Part shown: positions 54,924 to 63,733 of the stretch, piece after piece
Numbering within the stretch: the first letter of the stretch is position 1
Layout: each line of letters opens with the position of its first letter
Source: Mesorhizobium ciceri WSM4083
Lineage (GTDB): Bacteria; Pseudomonadota; Alphaproteobacteria; Rhizobiales; Rhizobiaceae
Direction: 5' to 3'
Assembly (NCBI RefSeq): GCF_000519305.1
Contig: NZ_JAFG01000013.1
Location: forward strand, 1 to 64,000
DNA: 64,000 nucleotides
The notes under the pieces: generated by a model
Databases searched by the model: none
Seen by the model: only the letters and a program-made list of their open reading frames with translations
Told to the model about the DNA's origin: nothing
Translations under genes and position numbers: made by a program

Positions 54924-55995
54924 GGATATGTATGTTCCGGCGCTGCGATGGCGTCAGGGCGAATACCAGGCGCTTGCCCGCCTTGCCGCCGCCGCCAAGG
55001 ACCGTACCGTTCCCTATGTCACCATTCCGGAAGTCGAATTCGATTTCGAGTTGTGGCAGCCGAAGAAGACGGTTCAGGAGCACGTCCATCCGTTTGCGGC
55101 CCGCTTCAATGCCAAGTGGGGGCAGCGGCCCGCGTGGGTTGGCGTGCATCCAACCATTTCCGGCAAACCGATGGGGGACGGCCGCGACATCTTCACATAC
55201 GTGTTCGAAGCCCTGCGGGAATTCCAGGCGAATGCGATGCCGGCCGTTCACCTCGATGCCTCCCCACCCATGGTCGCATCCGTTGCAGGGATCGTTGCGG
55301 CCGATGGCCTTGGAGCGGCCATCGCGGTCCGGCTGGAGGACCTGATGAAGCCGGATGCGCGCACGCGCATCGAGGCTTTGACCGCGTCGCTCGCTTTATC
55401 CTTCGACGAAGTTGACCTCGTTATCGATCTCGGTGCACCGAATTTTGAGCCCTACAATGCTTTCGCAGGCGCGCTTATTGCGGCCATGCAAAAGCTTGGT
55501 GACCTGCATGCCTTCCGCAATTTCGTCGTCATCGGTACGGCGATTCCGGAGACGTTCAAGGATGTTGCCAAGGGTGCCGACCAGCTCCCGCGCCATGACT
55601 GGCTCTTCTATCAAACGCTACTCGGCAAGTTGCCTCCCGGCATGCGGCAGCCCAATTTCGGCGACTACACAATCGTCCATCCGGAATTCGCGCCGGTGGA
55701 CATGCGCAAGATCAAGTCGGCCGGCAAGCTCGTCTATACGACGTCGACGGCGTGGGAGGTCCGCAAAGGCGGGGCATTCCGAGACCATCCGGAGCAGATG
55801 CACGACCACTGTGATTCGATCGTGGCGTCCGGCAAGTTCAGCGGAGCGGGTTTCTCAAGCGGCGATGACTACATCGCCAAATGTGCGGCGCGGACGGCGA
55901 AGCCCAGCAATCAGCCCTGGTGGAAGTTCGTTACGATCAACCACCACATCACGCATGTGCTGGACGATCTCTCCACGTCTGGCGCTGCACCATGA
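54910..55995 (+). CDS. Beta-family protein (phage T4 beta / sce7725-like)
   Basis: The 361-residue protein shows the start MYVPALRWRQGEYQALARL and regularly spaced Asp/Glu-tipped strands (VTIPEVEFDFEL, LDASPPMVASVAGI, VDLVIDLGAPNF, FVVIGTAIPETF), consistent with the TIM-barrel-like Beta protein family. Function is unknown; relatives (sce7725) occur next to sce7726 proteins as here. It overlaps the XRE-ImmA gene by 14 bp and its 3' end overlaps the convergent sce7726 gene by 47 bp. Confidence 0.75.
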   Translation: MILTEDMYVPALRWRQGEYQALARLAAAAKDRTVPYVTIPEVEFDFELWQPKKTVQEHVHPFAARFNAKWGQRPAWVGVHPTISGKPMGDGRDIFTYVFEALREFQANAMPAVHLDASPPMVASVAGIVAADGLGAAIAVRLEDLMKPDARTRIEALTASLALSFDEVDLVIDLGAPNFEPYNAFAGALIAAMQKLGDLHAFRNFVVIGTAIPETFKDVAKGADQLPRHDWLFYQTLLGKLPPGMRQPNFGDYTIVHPEFAPVDMRKIKSAGKLVYTTSTAWEVRKGGAFRDHPEQMHDHCDSIVASGKFSGAGFSSGDDYIAKCAARTAKPSNQPWWKFVTINHHITHVLDDLSTSGAAP

Positions 55996-56554
55996 AAGCG
56001 CGGATGGAGGCGGTGATCTCACGAAGCGTCATGGTCTCGCAAAGTATCTCGTAAAGCTGTCTTCTCGGCCGTCGCAGGTCCTTCGGCGCATATCCGGCCT
56101 GGCCCAGGAGTTCGATGACTTCATCCCGCCAGAGAAGATGCGCCATCATGACCGGATCGATGTCGGGGTTGGCGACGGAGTTTCGCAACACATGGAAGCT
56201 GACACCGCCCCTTGGTCCCTGCTCGGCCGCGATCACGCCGCACCATTCGGGAGCGTGACTCATGATGCTTGCGACATGCTTCGGCGCGGCCACGAGTGTG
56301 AGCTTTTGTAGCGTCTGGCGGTAGATATCTATCTGCGTAGCGAACCGGTCTAGGCTGTCCTTGGCGCTCTTGATTTCATAGCCGTGGATGCAGCCGTTGA
56401 TGACGGCGACATCGATGCGGCTTCGGGCGTGCGCGAGGCCAAGTTCGTCGATCACGAGCGTATCGGGATGAGATTTGGCGTGTCGCAATCGTTTGGCGTG
56501 TAGCGCAGAGCGAATGTCTGCGTCTGTCGTTCCCAACTTTGTCATGGCTGGCAT
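55949..56554 (-). CDS. sce7726-family protein, PD-(D/E)xK nuclease-like
   Basis: The 201-residue protein has the start MTKLGTTDADIRSALHAKR and the restriction-endonuclease-like core: VIDELGL (Glu37), RIDVAVINGCIHGYEIKSAK with Asp48 and Glu60-x-Lys62. This pattern is the metal-binding site of PD-(D/E)xK nucleases. The ATG at 56554 has GGAGG 6 bases upstream. The gene is convergent with the Beta-family gene and overlaps it by 47 bp, so the two belong to one cassette but to different transcripts. Confidence 0.78.
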   Translation of the reverse strand: MPAMTKLGTTDADIRSALHAKRLRHAKSHPDTLVIDELGLAHARSRIDVAVINGCIHGYEIKSAKDSLDRFATQIDIYRQTLQKLTLVAAPKHVASIMSHAPEWCGVIAAEQGPRGGVSFHVLRNSVANPDIDPVMMAHLLWRDEVIELLGQAGYAPKDLRRPRRQLYEILCETMTLREITASIRAFMVQRQTWRDRPAHA

Positions 56555-56742
56555 TGTTATCCTCCAGCTTATGTTCTGCCGGAGGTTATGCTCCAAGCCA
56601 AGGTGGCATTCTGACTCACCTGACATTTCTCAAGCGTGTCACCGGCAATGTCCGCTTCTGGTCGTCGGAAAGCCAGCTGGAACGACCGAATCCGTCGCGC
56701 ATACCAGACATTCGGCATCTGCTCCCCCTCGCGTTGCTCGTC

Positions 56743-57135
56743 TCATGCCTTCCACATCGTCGATCGGAGAACAGCCTGCATATGCTCTGCGAGGTCGAGT
56801 TCACCGCGCGCCTCAATCTCTAAAAGATATCGGGCCTTGGCCAGGCGATCCCCTTCCCCAACGGCGGCATAGCTGCAGACGGCGACCAGCGCCCTCTCCT
56901 CCGCCCGGCTGGCTCTGTCGCCACCGCCGATGTCATGCAGGGCTTTGCCGAACGCAGCATAAGCTGTCTTGTGCGCCTCAATCAGCGCTCGCAGATTATT
57001 GGACGGTCCTTGGTCTCGACCCTGCGGCTCTGTACCATGCGCCGCCACCGCCACCGCCAGCGTCGACGCGACTGCGCTGCCCGCGTGCAAGAGCAGGGCG
57101 CGGCGACTGATCTTAGACGTGGCAAACTCTCCCAT
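56743..57135 (-). CDS. Small Tat-exported protein
   Basis: The 130-residue protein starts with a twin-arginine signal (SRRALLLHAGSAVASTLAV, about residues 10-28). The mature part is helical and charged: LRALIEAHKTAYAAFGKALH and RLAKARYLLEIEARGELDLA, EHMQAVLRSTMWKA. Proteins of this type with no known function are common in rhizobial accessory DNA. No partner nearby. Confidence 0.75.
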   Translation of the reverse strand: MGEFATSKISRRALLLHAGSAVASTLAVAVAAHGTEPQGRDQGPSNNLRALIEAHKTAYAAFGKALHDIGGGDRASRAEERALVAVCSYAAVGEGDRLAKARYLLEIEARGELDLAEHMQAVLRSTMWKA

Positions 57136-57683
57136 TTCCTTCGATGGCGATAGGACCCTAACGCGATGGTTTGCGCATTCGTGTCAGGATTGACAGACCC
57201 TATGGCAGCGGCCATCCGGTGCGGGCGATGCGCAGCGCCCGCATCTCGGACGGTATGCCGCGCTGCCGGCAACCTTCGATTTAGACTCAGACTGTCGCGA
57301 CTGGTCGCTTTCATCAGGACCGTCAAGCCGATGCATCCGCAGTGCTGAGGATGGCGCCAGCCGACAAGCCAGCGCTGGCAGCCGTGCCGACCGCCATCGC
57401 AAGCCACAAAGCCAGTTCGACGAGATTCTGACGTTTAGGATCCACCAACTCAGCTGCTCGCTGGCCGGATCGTTCAGCGAGTCGTAGCAGGGGTGTGACG
57501 AGCCAATCCTTGAAGAGGCGCTCGACGTGGTCGCGATAACGCAGGCGCCTTTTCTGCGCCTCGGGTCGTCCAAGGTGAAGCGGACGCGTCAACCTTGTGA
57601 TGAAGTCGAGCCTTTGCCAGTGGCGAGCTGGCAGGCGGCATCGATCACCAGCTTGCCTGGCGGCGCTTGGACCCGACTCATCA
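57136..57683. other. Interval with one doubtful frame
   Basis: A leftward frame at 57323-57769 reads plausibly in its second half (RYRDHVERLFKDWLVTPLL, ending with a hydrophobic ALWLAMAVGTAASAGLSA segment) but overlaps the end of nolO by 86 bp and has no family. It may be a decayed gene tail. Nothing else is supported. Confidence 0.3.
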
Positions 57684-59738
57684 TCACGCTGAGAGCCTGT
57701 TATGCTGACCCAACGTTTGATCGCAGTCTTGATCGATACGAGAAGCTTGTGATGGATGCAACTGAACAAGGCGCTGCTCCCACAGTCGTCGCAGCTCCTC
57801 CATCAGAGCTTCACACTGAGCCTTATGCAGCTTAAATGCATCCAGGAGATCCTCCACCACGGCTTCGCCCTCAATCCGCATCAGCAGATCGAACAAGTCG
57901 TGTGAGATTCGCACACTGTCACTGCTGGAATGGTTCGCACGGATCTCGCAGACAGTCTCCTGACGATCCCGCGCTGTGTAAGCACGAGCCTGATGGAGGG
58001 ACACATAGGGCGGCAATGAAACCGCAAGCGCAGTCCAATCCTGCAGCGTTGCTGCCCGCTTTTTCACCAGGAAGGGCCCGACCACAAGTCCATCCAGCTC
58101 TGTCGTCAAAAATGTGGCAATCGCGTCTGCAACCGAATCCACGATCGGTTCGGCGTTGTTGTTAAAGGACGTGTTCAGCAGAATTGGGGTGCCTGTCCGC
58201 TGCTTGAACGCGTTGATGACGTCCCAGTAAGCGGGATTGGCGTTGCGCGATACCGTTTGCAGGCGAGCCGTACCGTCGACGTGGGTAATGGCGCCGAGCA
58301 AGGCGCGCTTTGAGTCACGCACGCGAACAACGAAGTTCATGAATGGAAATTCGTGTTTACCGTCCGGGAGGTCGAAGAATTCGCTGGCATGCTCTTCCAG
58401 CACAGATGGCGCGAACGGCCGATAGCCTTCGCGCTTCTTGACCATCGCATTGATCCGGTCCTTGTTTGCGGCGGGCCGAGGGTCGGCCAGAATGCTGCGG
58501 TTGCCCAGGGCACGCGGCCCAAACTCCGAACGACCCTGCACCCAGCCGATCACGGCGCCCTCGGCGATCCAGTCGGCTGCACTGCTTGCCACGTCATCAG
58601 AGCGTTCAAACTCGATATGTCTGGCCCATGTATTCAGTTCCTGTTGCACGGCGAGCTCGCTCCCTAGATCAGGACCCCAATAGACCTGTTGCAGCCGCTC
58701 ACGCGGCGCGGGGCAGCCCATCTCGTTGGAGACTATGAGCGCAGCGCCCAAGGCGCAGCCAGCGTCGTGAGACGCGGGCTGCACGAAGATGTCCTCGAAA
58801 AGCCCTGAATACAGCAGCTTGCCGTTCATCGTGCAGTTGTGGGCAACCCCGCCAGCCAGGCACAGCCGCTTCATACCGGTGGCCTCGCGGTGATGCCGCA
58901 GAATGTGGAACACGATCCGCTCAAGAGCTTCCTGCAGTGACGCACTCACATCTCGATGCTGCTGGGAGAAGGGCATTCCCTTTCGCCTGACCTGGATGTA
59001 GCGGAGCAACGCCGGACCGATGCGGTCGAGGTGAACACGATAGCCACCGTCGTGGGCGGAGAGCTCGTAGAACTGCTGGAAGAGATCGCGATAGGGAGCG
59101 GGATCCCCGTAGGGGGCGAGTCCCATTACCTTGTATTCGTCGAATAAGCCGTAGCCGAGATAGCGAATCGTCTCGAGATAAAACAGCCCAAGAGAGTTGT
59201 TCTCAGGGAAAGTCTCGAGTTGCGTAACGTTTGTGCCAGACCCGACCGCCACGAGGCCTGACAGGAAATCGCCGGAGCCATCAATCGCCAGGATAAGGCT
59301 TTCCTCGAAGCCCGACATTGCAAACGCGCTGACGGCATGCGCCTGATGATGACTTACGAACGAAATCCGCGAACTGTCGAATTTAGTGCCGAACTCACGC
59401 GCCAGCAGATCCTGTAGCAAGGGTTTCGCACCCAGCGGAGTGGGCTGGGAAGCGGAGACACCTTCAAGCATGGCGTTGGCAAACGGCTCGCTGGCGTAGA
59501 CCGCGACACAATCAATGTCGCTGAGCTGAACCCCCGCCGCTGAGAGACAGTATTGAATCGAACGAATTGGCAGCTTGTTGGAGTGTTTGATCCGGTTGAG
59601 GCGTTCCTCTTCTACGGCGGCTATCACCTGTCCGTCTCGGACGAGCACCGCGGCGCCATCGTGCATGAAAGCATTCGCAAGCTCGAATCGGCTTTCATGG
59701 ACTTGGTCAAGTCCGCCGCTAATTCCCAGACACAGCAT
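57684..59738 (-). CDS. nolO: Carbamoyltransferase NolO (Nod-factor carbamoylation)
   Basis: The protein has 684 residues from the ATG at 59738 (GGAG 6 bases upstream), starting MLCLGISGGLDQVHESRF. It has the ASKHA-like Kae1/TobZ fold (FVSHHQAHAVSAFAMSGFEE, LAIDGSGDFLSG, LCLAGGVAHNCTMNGKL) and the carbamoyltransferase C-terminus (GWVQGRSEFGPRALGNRSIL, ILLNTSFNNNAEPIVDS). The length is that of NolO rather than the shorter NodU. NolO carbamoylates the non-reducing glucosamine of Nod factors using carbamoyl phosphate. A nod box at 59849-59897 drives it separately from noeKJ. Confidence 0.85.
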   Translation of the reverse strand: MLCLGISGGLDQVHESRFELANAFMHDGAAVLVRDGQVIAAVEEERLNRIKHSNKLPIRSIQYCLSAAGVQLSDIDCVAVYASEPFANAMLEGVSASQPTPLGAKPLLQDLLAREFGTKFDSSRISFVSHHQAHAVSAFAMSGFEESLILAIDGSGDFLSGLVAVGSGTNVTQLETFPENNSLGLFYLETIRYLGYGLFDEYKVMGLAPYGDPAPYRDLFQQFYELSAHDGGYRVHLDRIGPALLRYIQVRRKGMPFSQQHRDVSASLQEALERIVFHILRHHREATGMKRLCLAGGVAHNCTMNGKLLYSGLFEDIFVQPASHDAGCALGAALIVSNEMGCPAPRERLQQVYWGPDLGSELAVQQELNTWARHIEFERSDDVASSAADWIAEGAVIGWVQGRSEFGPRALGNRSILADPRPAANKDRINAMVKKREGYRPFAPSVLEEHASEFFDLPDGKHEFPFMNFVVRVRDSKRALLGAITHVDGTARLQTVSRNANPAYWDVINAFKQRTGTPILLNTSFNNNAEPIVDSVADAIATFLTTELDGLVVGPFLVKKRAATLQDWTALAVSLPPYVSLHQARAYTARDRQETVCEIRANHSSSDSVRISHDLFDLLMRIEGEAVVEDLLDAFKLHKAQCEALMEELRRLWEQRLVQLHPSQASRIDQDCDQTLGQHNRLSA

Positions 59739-59848
59739 TTCTATCTCCACATCGTGACGGGCAAGCCAGATCGGCCTGCCTCGGATCGTTTCCATCTAAA
59801 TGGGCCATCGGTGCGCGTGAGGTGCCTGTGTCCATGCAAGATTTCGGA

Positions 59849-59897
59849 TGAGTGATGAAATCGTTTGTTTCGATCAAAAGCATTCACGACATGGATA
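59849..59897 (-). promoter_or_regulatory. nod box upstream of nolO
   Basis: On the minus strand it begins TATCCATGTCGTGAATG and continues GATCGAAACAAACGATTTC. Against the nod-box consensus the mismatches are AATG for GATG, AAACAAAC for AAACAATC and ATTTCATC for ATTTTACC. It ends 110 bp before the nolO start. It is the weakest of the three boxes but in the right place and orientation. Confidence 0.75.
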
Positions 59898-60235
59898 GCT
59901 GCCGGGGATGCGCTTCAAATGACCGGCGATTAATCTCTCTCTTTGCATGGCGACTTGGTCTGACAAGTCTGCCAATCTTTACGAAGCGAACGCATGAAGG
60001 CGCTAGAAGCGAGAGCGGCGACGAAGGAACTGAGTTCCAAATCGTGCGTATGGAAATGTGATGCGCGATGCCTTTGGGCCATGCGCGAACAGCCCTTCTA
60101 ACCAGCATTTTGGAAAGTGCGCAGCCTCACCGCTGATGCCATTAACCAGCGCGATTTTTCTCGCTAAAGCTGGAACGCAGGGAAGGAAACGCGGACCAAG
60201 TTCCTGCTCGGGTTACGACCTGTAGTGTTTGGCTG
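59898..60235. other. Interval between noeJ and the nolO nod box
   Basis: No gene is supported in these 338 bp; no clear terminator for noeJ was found. Confidence 0.35.
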
Positions 60236-61651
60236 TCAGGTGCGACCGTATACGTCCTCAAGCCGCACGATGTCATCTTCGTCGAGGTAGTCGCCGCTCT
60301 GCACCTCAATCATCACAAGGCCGATGCTACCCGGGTTCTCGAGCCGGTGTTTGTGGCCGCATGGGATGTAGGTCGACTGGTCGGTGGTCAGGAACAGTTC
60401 CTGGTCGCCGTTGATGATCTTCGCGGTGCCGCTCACCACGACCCAGTGCTCGGAGCGGTGGTAGTGCATCTGAAGGCTCAAGCGCCCGCCTGGCTTCACC
60501 TCGATGCGCTTGATCTTGAAGCGCTCGCCTTCCTCCAGGACCGTGTAGGTACCCCAGGGCCGGTGCACCGTGTTGTGTAGCAAGTGCGCCTTGTGTCCCG
60601 CCGCCTTTAGTCCTTCGAAGAGCTTCTTGACGTCTTGGACGCGATCGCGGGATGCAACAAGCAATGCATCCGGGGAATCCACGATCACCAGGTCGCTGAT
60701 GCCGACCGTGCCGATGACCCGCTTATCCGCGCTTATGTAACTGCCCACGGTGTCCACCACGTGGACATCGCCGCGAATCCTGTTGCCGCTCCCGTCAGCA
60801 GCGACCAGTTCGGCCATCGCATTCCAAGACCCAATGTCGTTCCACCCCATTTCGCAGGGGACCACAGCGAGATTGTGGGTTTTTTCCATTACGGCACGGT
60901 CGAGCGAAATACGCGGCGCCCGGACGAAGTGCTCGGACGAGAGTTCGATGGTAGCAAAGCAGTCGCGATCAACGATTGCGGCGTTCTCGTAGCTGCCGAG
61001 AACGGCATCGATGACCTCCGGGCAATGCAAGGCCATTTCGTCGAGCATGAGCTGCGCCTTGAAGCAGAAGATGCCGGCGTTCCAGAAGAAGCGTTTGGAG
61101 GCGACGTAGGATTTGGCAGTCTCGATGTCCGGTTTCTCGACAAACCGGACGACTTCCTCACCGTCGGCCTCGATATAGCCGAACGCCGTGTCCGGTCTGT
61201 CAGGCGTTATGCCCAGGGTTGCGATGCGCCCGCAGTGCGCGTGTTCGATGGCCCGGCTCATGGCGGTTTGAAATGCCGACAGATCGCCAATCATATGGTC
61301 GGCAGGAAAAACGCATAGGATCGCATCAGGACCTTGTGTTCCCTCGGCATGAATCGTTGCCGCAGCGACGGCGGCAGCAGTATCACGACCCTCCGGCTCA
61401 AGCAGAAAGGTGCGCGGCAAAAGAACGGAATCGAGCTCGTCGAAATCGTCTTTCATGAGGAGAAGGTGTCCAGTCGAGGCCACCGCAACAAACTCGACGA
61501 CGTCCTGCATCGACTCCGCACGCAGCACGGTATGCTGGATGAGCGAACGCCCATCCGTCACCTTGAGGAAAGGTTTGGGGTGTGATTGCCTTGAGGCAGG
61601 CCACAAACGCGAGCCGGCTCCCCCGCCGATGATGACCGGAACCACTTTCAT
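60236..61651 (-). CDS. noeJ: Mannose-1-phosphate guanylyltransferase (NoeJ/ManC)
   Basis: The 471-residue protein starts with the nucleotide-binding signature IIGGGAGSRLWPASRQSHPKP (in the first 30 residues, split here by GGGAGSRLWP and PKPFLKV) and has FVEKPDIETAKSYV and FWNAGIFCFKA. The C-terminal type II phosphomannose isomerase cupin follows (HRPWGTYTVLEEGERFKIK, LSLQMHYHRSEHWVVV). It makes GDP-mannose, precursor of GDP-fucose. The start shares one base with the noeK stop. In NGR234 noeJ serves Nod-factor fucosylation; the nod box upstream of noeK supports the same here. Confidence 0.88.
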   Translation of the reverse strand: MKVVPVIIGGGAGSRLWPASRQSHPKPFLKVTDGRSLIQHTVLRAESMQDVVEFVAVASTGHLLLMKDDFDELDSVLLPRTFLLEPEGRDTAAAVAAATIHAEGTQGPDAILCVFPADHMIGDLSAFQTAMSRAIEHAHCGRIATLGITPDRPDTAFGYIEADGEEVVRFVEKPDIETAKSYVASKRFFWNAGIFCFKAQLMLDEMALHCPEVIDAVLGSYENAAIVDRDCFATIELSSEHFVRAPRISLDRAVMEKTHNLAVVPCEMGWNDIGSWNAMAELVAADGSGNRIRGDVHVVDTVGSYISADKRVIGTVGISDLVIVDSPDALLVASRDRVQDVKKLFEGLKAAGHKAHLLHNTVHRPWGTYTVLEEGERFKIKRIEVKPGGRLSLQMHYHRSEHWVVVSGTAKIINGDQELFLTTDQSTYIPCGHKHRLENPGSIGLVMIEVQSGDYLDEDDIVRLEDVYGRT

Positions 61652-63084
61652 CAGATGACCTCCATTTCGTCGGCAAGCGAGAATGCCTGCGCCCTTTTCA
61701 GCGTCAGGGAGACGATCGCCATCGCCCTTCTTTCATTCGCAGCCTCCGAGTAGCAGCGCAGTTCCGGGGCGTTGCCGGAAGGCCGCACATGCACGATCTC
61801 GCCGGTAAGCATCTGCGCTCTCAGGCCATCGGTTTCGTCGACTTCAACAACTGTCCCGAGGGGAGCAAGAAAGCGCTGTAGCGTGGCCCGGCTTTCCAGG
61901 CGATCCATCAATCTGCGCGAACACTGGGTGGGGAAGTTTTGAAGGCGTTCACTCGCGCATACAGGAAGCTTCCAAAGCCCGCGCAGTCGCGACAGCTTCA
62001 TGTTTGTGGACGCCATGGTGCTGAGGACGGCCAGGATCGGGAGGAATGAGTCCCGCGTCGGCAGCGCGGTCAATGTCTTTCCGTTCACTATGCAGTCCGA
62101 CCCTAGCAGAACACCGCCATTGGCCTCAAAACCGACAACGATGCTGCCGGCACGCTGCGCCGCTTGCATGGCTTCAATGACAAACGGAGACCCGACCTTC
62201 GTCCTCAGGACCTCGAAACCGAAAGCGTGCGAAATTCCCGAGTTGGAGGTCACCGGCGTCACGATTGTGTCCGCCTTCAAGAACATAGCAGTGGCGAGCC
62301 CAACCAGGTCGCCGCGAAACAGATCGCCTCTCTCGTCCGCGATAAGAGGCCGATCGGCGTCCGCATCCGTCGACACGATGGCGTCGAGACCGAATCCGCG
62401 GACCCATTTCTTTAATCTTGCAATTGTCGCTGCGTCCACGGCTTCCGTATCGACAGGCAGGAAGCTTTCGGTTTTCCCGAGGGCGACCACGCTGGCACCG
62501 AGCGATCGAAGAACCTCTACCAACAGTTCCGCCGCGACCGAACTGTGCTCGTAGACACCAAGTCTCATACCGGAAAGGGATTCCGGCTCCAGCATATCAA
62601 TGGCGCGCTCTCGATAGGCGGCGATCGCTTCTTCATGGCGCCCAGGCGATGACGTTCCCACAGGGCCCGGTGGCAAGCGATAGGCATTTGATCTTTCGGC
62701 TACGAAGCGCGTGATCGCGGCCTCATCGGCCTTGCTGATTTCACCATTCGGGCCATAGAATTTGATGCCGTTGCGATCGGCTGGAATGTGCGATCCGGTG
62801 ACCATAAGGGCCGCCGCACCGTATCTGCGCGCATATAGTGCCAGGGCAGGCGTGGGTATGGCGCCGCAATCGACCGGCTGGAAGCCGTTTGCCGCCAACC
62901 CCGCCACGCAATTGTTGACTATGGCCTGACTGCTGTCACGGAGATCGCGCCCTATGAAGACCGACCTATTCGGCTGAATCCAGCTCGAAACCAGACGCCA
63001 CGCGAACGCTTCGGCATAAAGTCCACTGGCCTGGCCCACCAATTCCGAAGCCAAACCTCGAACGCCGCTTGACCCGAATTTCAT
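61651..63084 (-). CDS. noeK: Phosphomannomutase (NoeK)
   Basis: The 477-residue alpha-phosphohexomutase has the phosphoserine loop ALMVTGSHIPADRNGIKFY (Ser near residue 97), the metal loop IVSTDADADRPLIADERGD, the sugar-binding loop VGFEANGGVLLGSD and the phosphate-binding RPSGNAPELRCYSEA. It converts mannose-6-phosphate to mannose-1-phosphate for NoeJ. It is the first gene after the nod box at 63184-63232 and is translationally coupled to noeJ. Confidence 0.88.
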   Translation of the reverse strand: MKFGSSGVRGLASELVGQASGLYAEAFAWRLVSSWIQPNRSVFIGRDLRDSSQAIVNNCVAGLAANGFQPVDCGAIPTPALALYARRYGAAALMVTGSHIPADRNGIKFYGPNGEISKADEAAITRFVAERSNAYRLPPGPVGTSSPGRHEEAIAAYRERAIDMLEPESLSGMRLGVYEHSSVAAELLVEVLRSLGASVVALGKTESFLPVDTEAVDAATIARLKKWVRGFGLDAIVSTDADADRPLIADERGDLFRGDLVGLATAMFLKADTIVTPVTSNSGISHAFGFEVLRTKVGSPFVIEAMQAAQRAGSIVVGFEANGGVLLGSDCIVNGKTLTALPTRDSFLPILAVLSTMASTNMKLSRLRGLWKLPVCASERLQNFPTQCSRRLMDRLESRATLQRFLAPLGTVVEVDETDGLRAQMLTGEIVHVRPSGNAPELRCYSEAANERRAMAIVSLTLKRAQAFSLADEMEVI

Positions 63085-63183
63085 GATTTCGCTTTGCTGG
63101 TGAGTGGCACGCTCATCTGATGATCATGGCAGTTGAGTCGATCGGTCACTGCCTGTCGGGGGTTCGCTATGCCGCATCATGAC

Positions 63184-63232
63184 AGGTCGGTAAATTTGAT
63201 TGTTTGGATGGAATGCATCCATGGCATGGATG
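63184..63232 (-). promoter_or_regulatory. nod box upstream of noeK-noeJ
   Basis: On the minus strand it begins CATCCATGCCATGGATG, with a perfect ATC-N9-GAT NodD half-site, and continues CCATCCAAACAATCAAATTT, then ACCGACCT. It matches the consensus except near the 3' end (CAAATTTACCGA for CRATTTTACCAA). It ends 99 bp before the noeK start. Confidence 0.9.
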
Positions 63233-63733
63233 GTGTCCAGGAAGCTGTCGCGGTCAGGCGCGGCACAATCCTGCGAGATCGTGTCCTTGGGAGTGGATGC
63301 TATGGGGCGAGCGGCGAGAGTGTGGCATCCTTCGCTGTCTCAACCACCATCAGAAGGAGGCGTCCCATGTCGCAATCTTTTGTCGAGAGCCGGACCCTCC
63401 GACGCGGTGGACGACGGTGACACAAAGGAGGCGAACCACTGCTCCGGGGAGATTTTCAACTATCTGAGGAGCAACCAGCACGGCCGGAGAGTCGTGGATG
63501 AACTGGGCCATTACAAATCTTGGAGCAGTTCTGCCGGACAGCCGCCTTGGCGAAGGGTACGCGGGATGAGGCTGGAAAGATGATCGATAGAATCCAAACG
63601 GCACGACAGCGCCGCCACGGAGTTTAAGGTGTGCACACTACAGATCCCCTGCGGCGCAAGGAATCTGCCAGGCCTGTATTCCAGGTTGGTGGCGGTTGCT
63701 CGCGTAAACTTGAGCTGCTCTCGAAGTGCTCGT
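63233..63733. other. Interval between the nod box and the protease end
   Basis: No confident gene. It holds the short frame at 63367-63420 and a rightward stretch to about 63583 (AVDDGDTKEANHCSGEIFNY, LRSNQHGRRVVDELGHYK) that reads like a small protein in a different frame. Confidence 0.35.
63367..63420 (+). CDS. Short frame with a strong ribosome-binding site, possibly frameshifted
   Basis: AAGGAGG lies 8-9 bases before the ATG. The frame gives only MSQSFVESRTLRRGGRR. A one-base shift near 63400 would join it to a longer frame ending at 63583 and make a protein of about 70 residues. Either a micro-protein or a broken small gene; no family recognised. Confidence 0.3.
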   Translation: MSQSFVESRTLRRGGRR

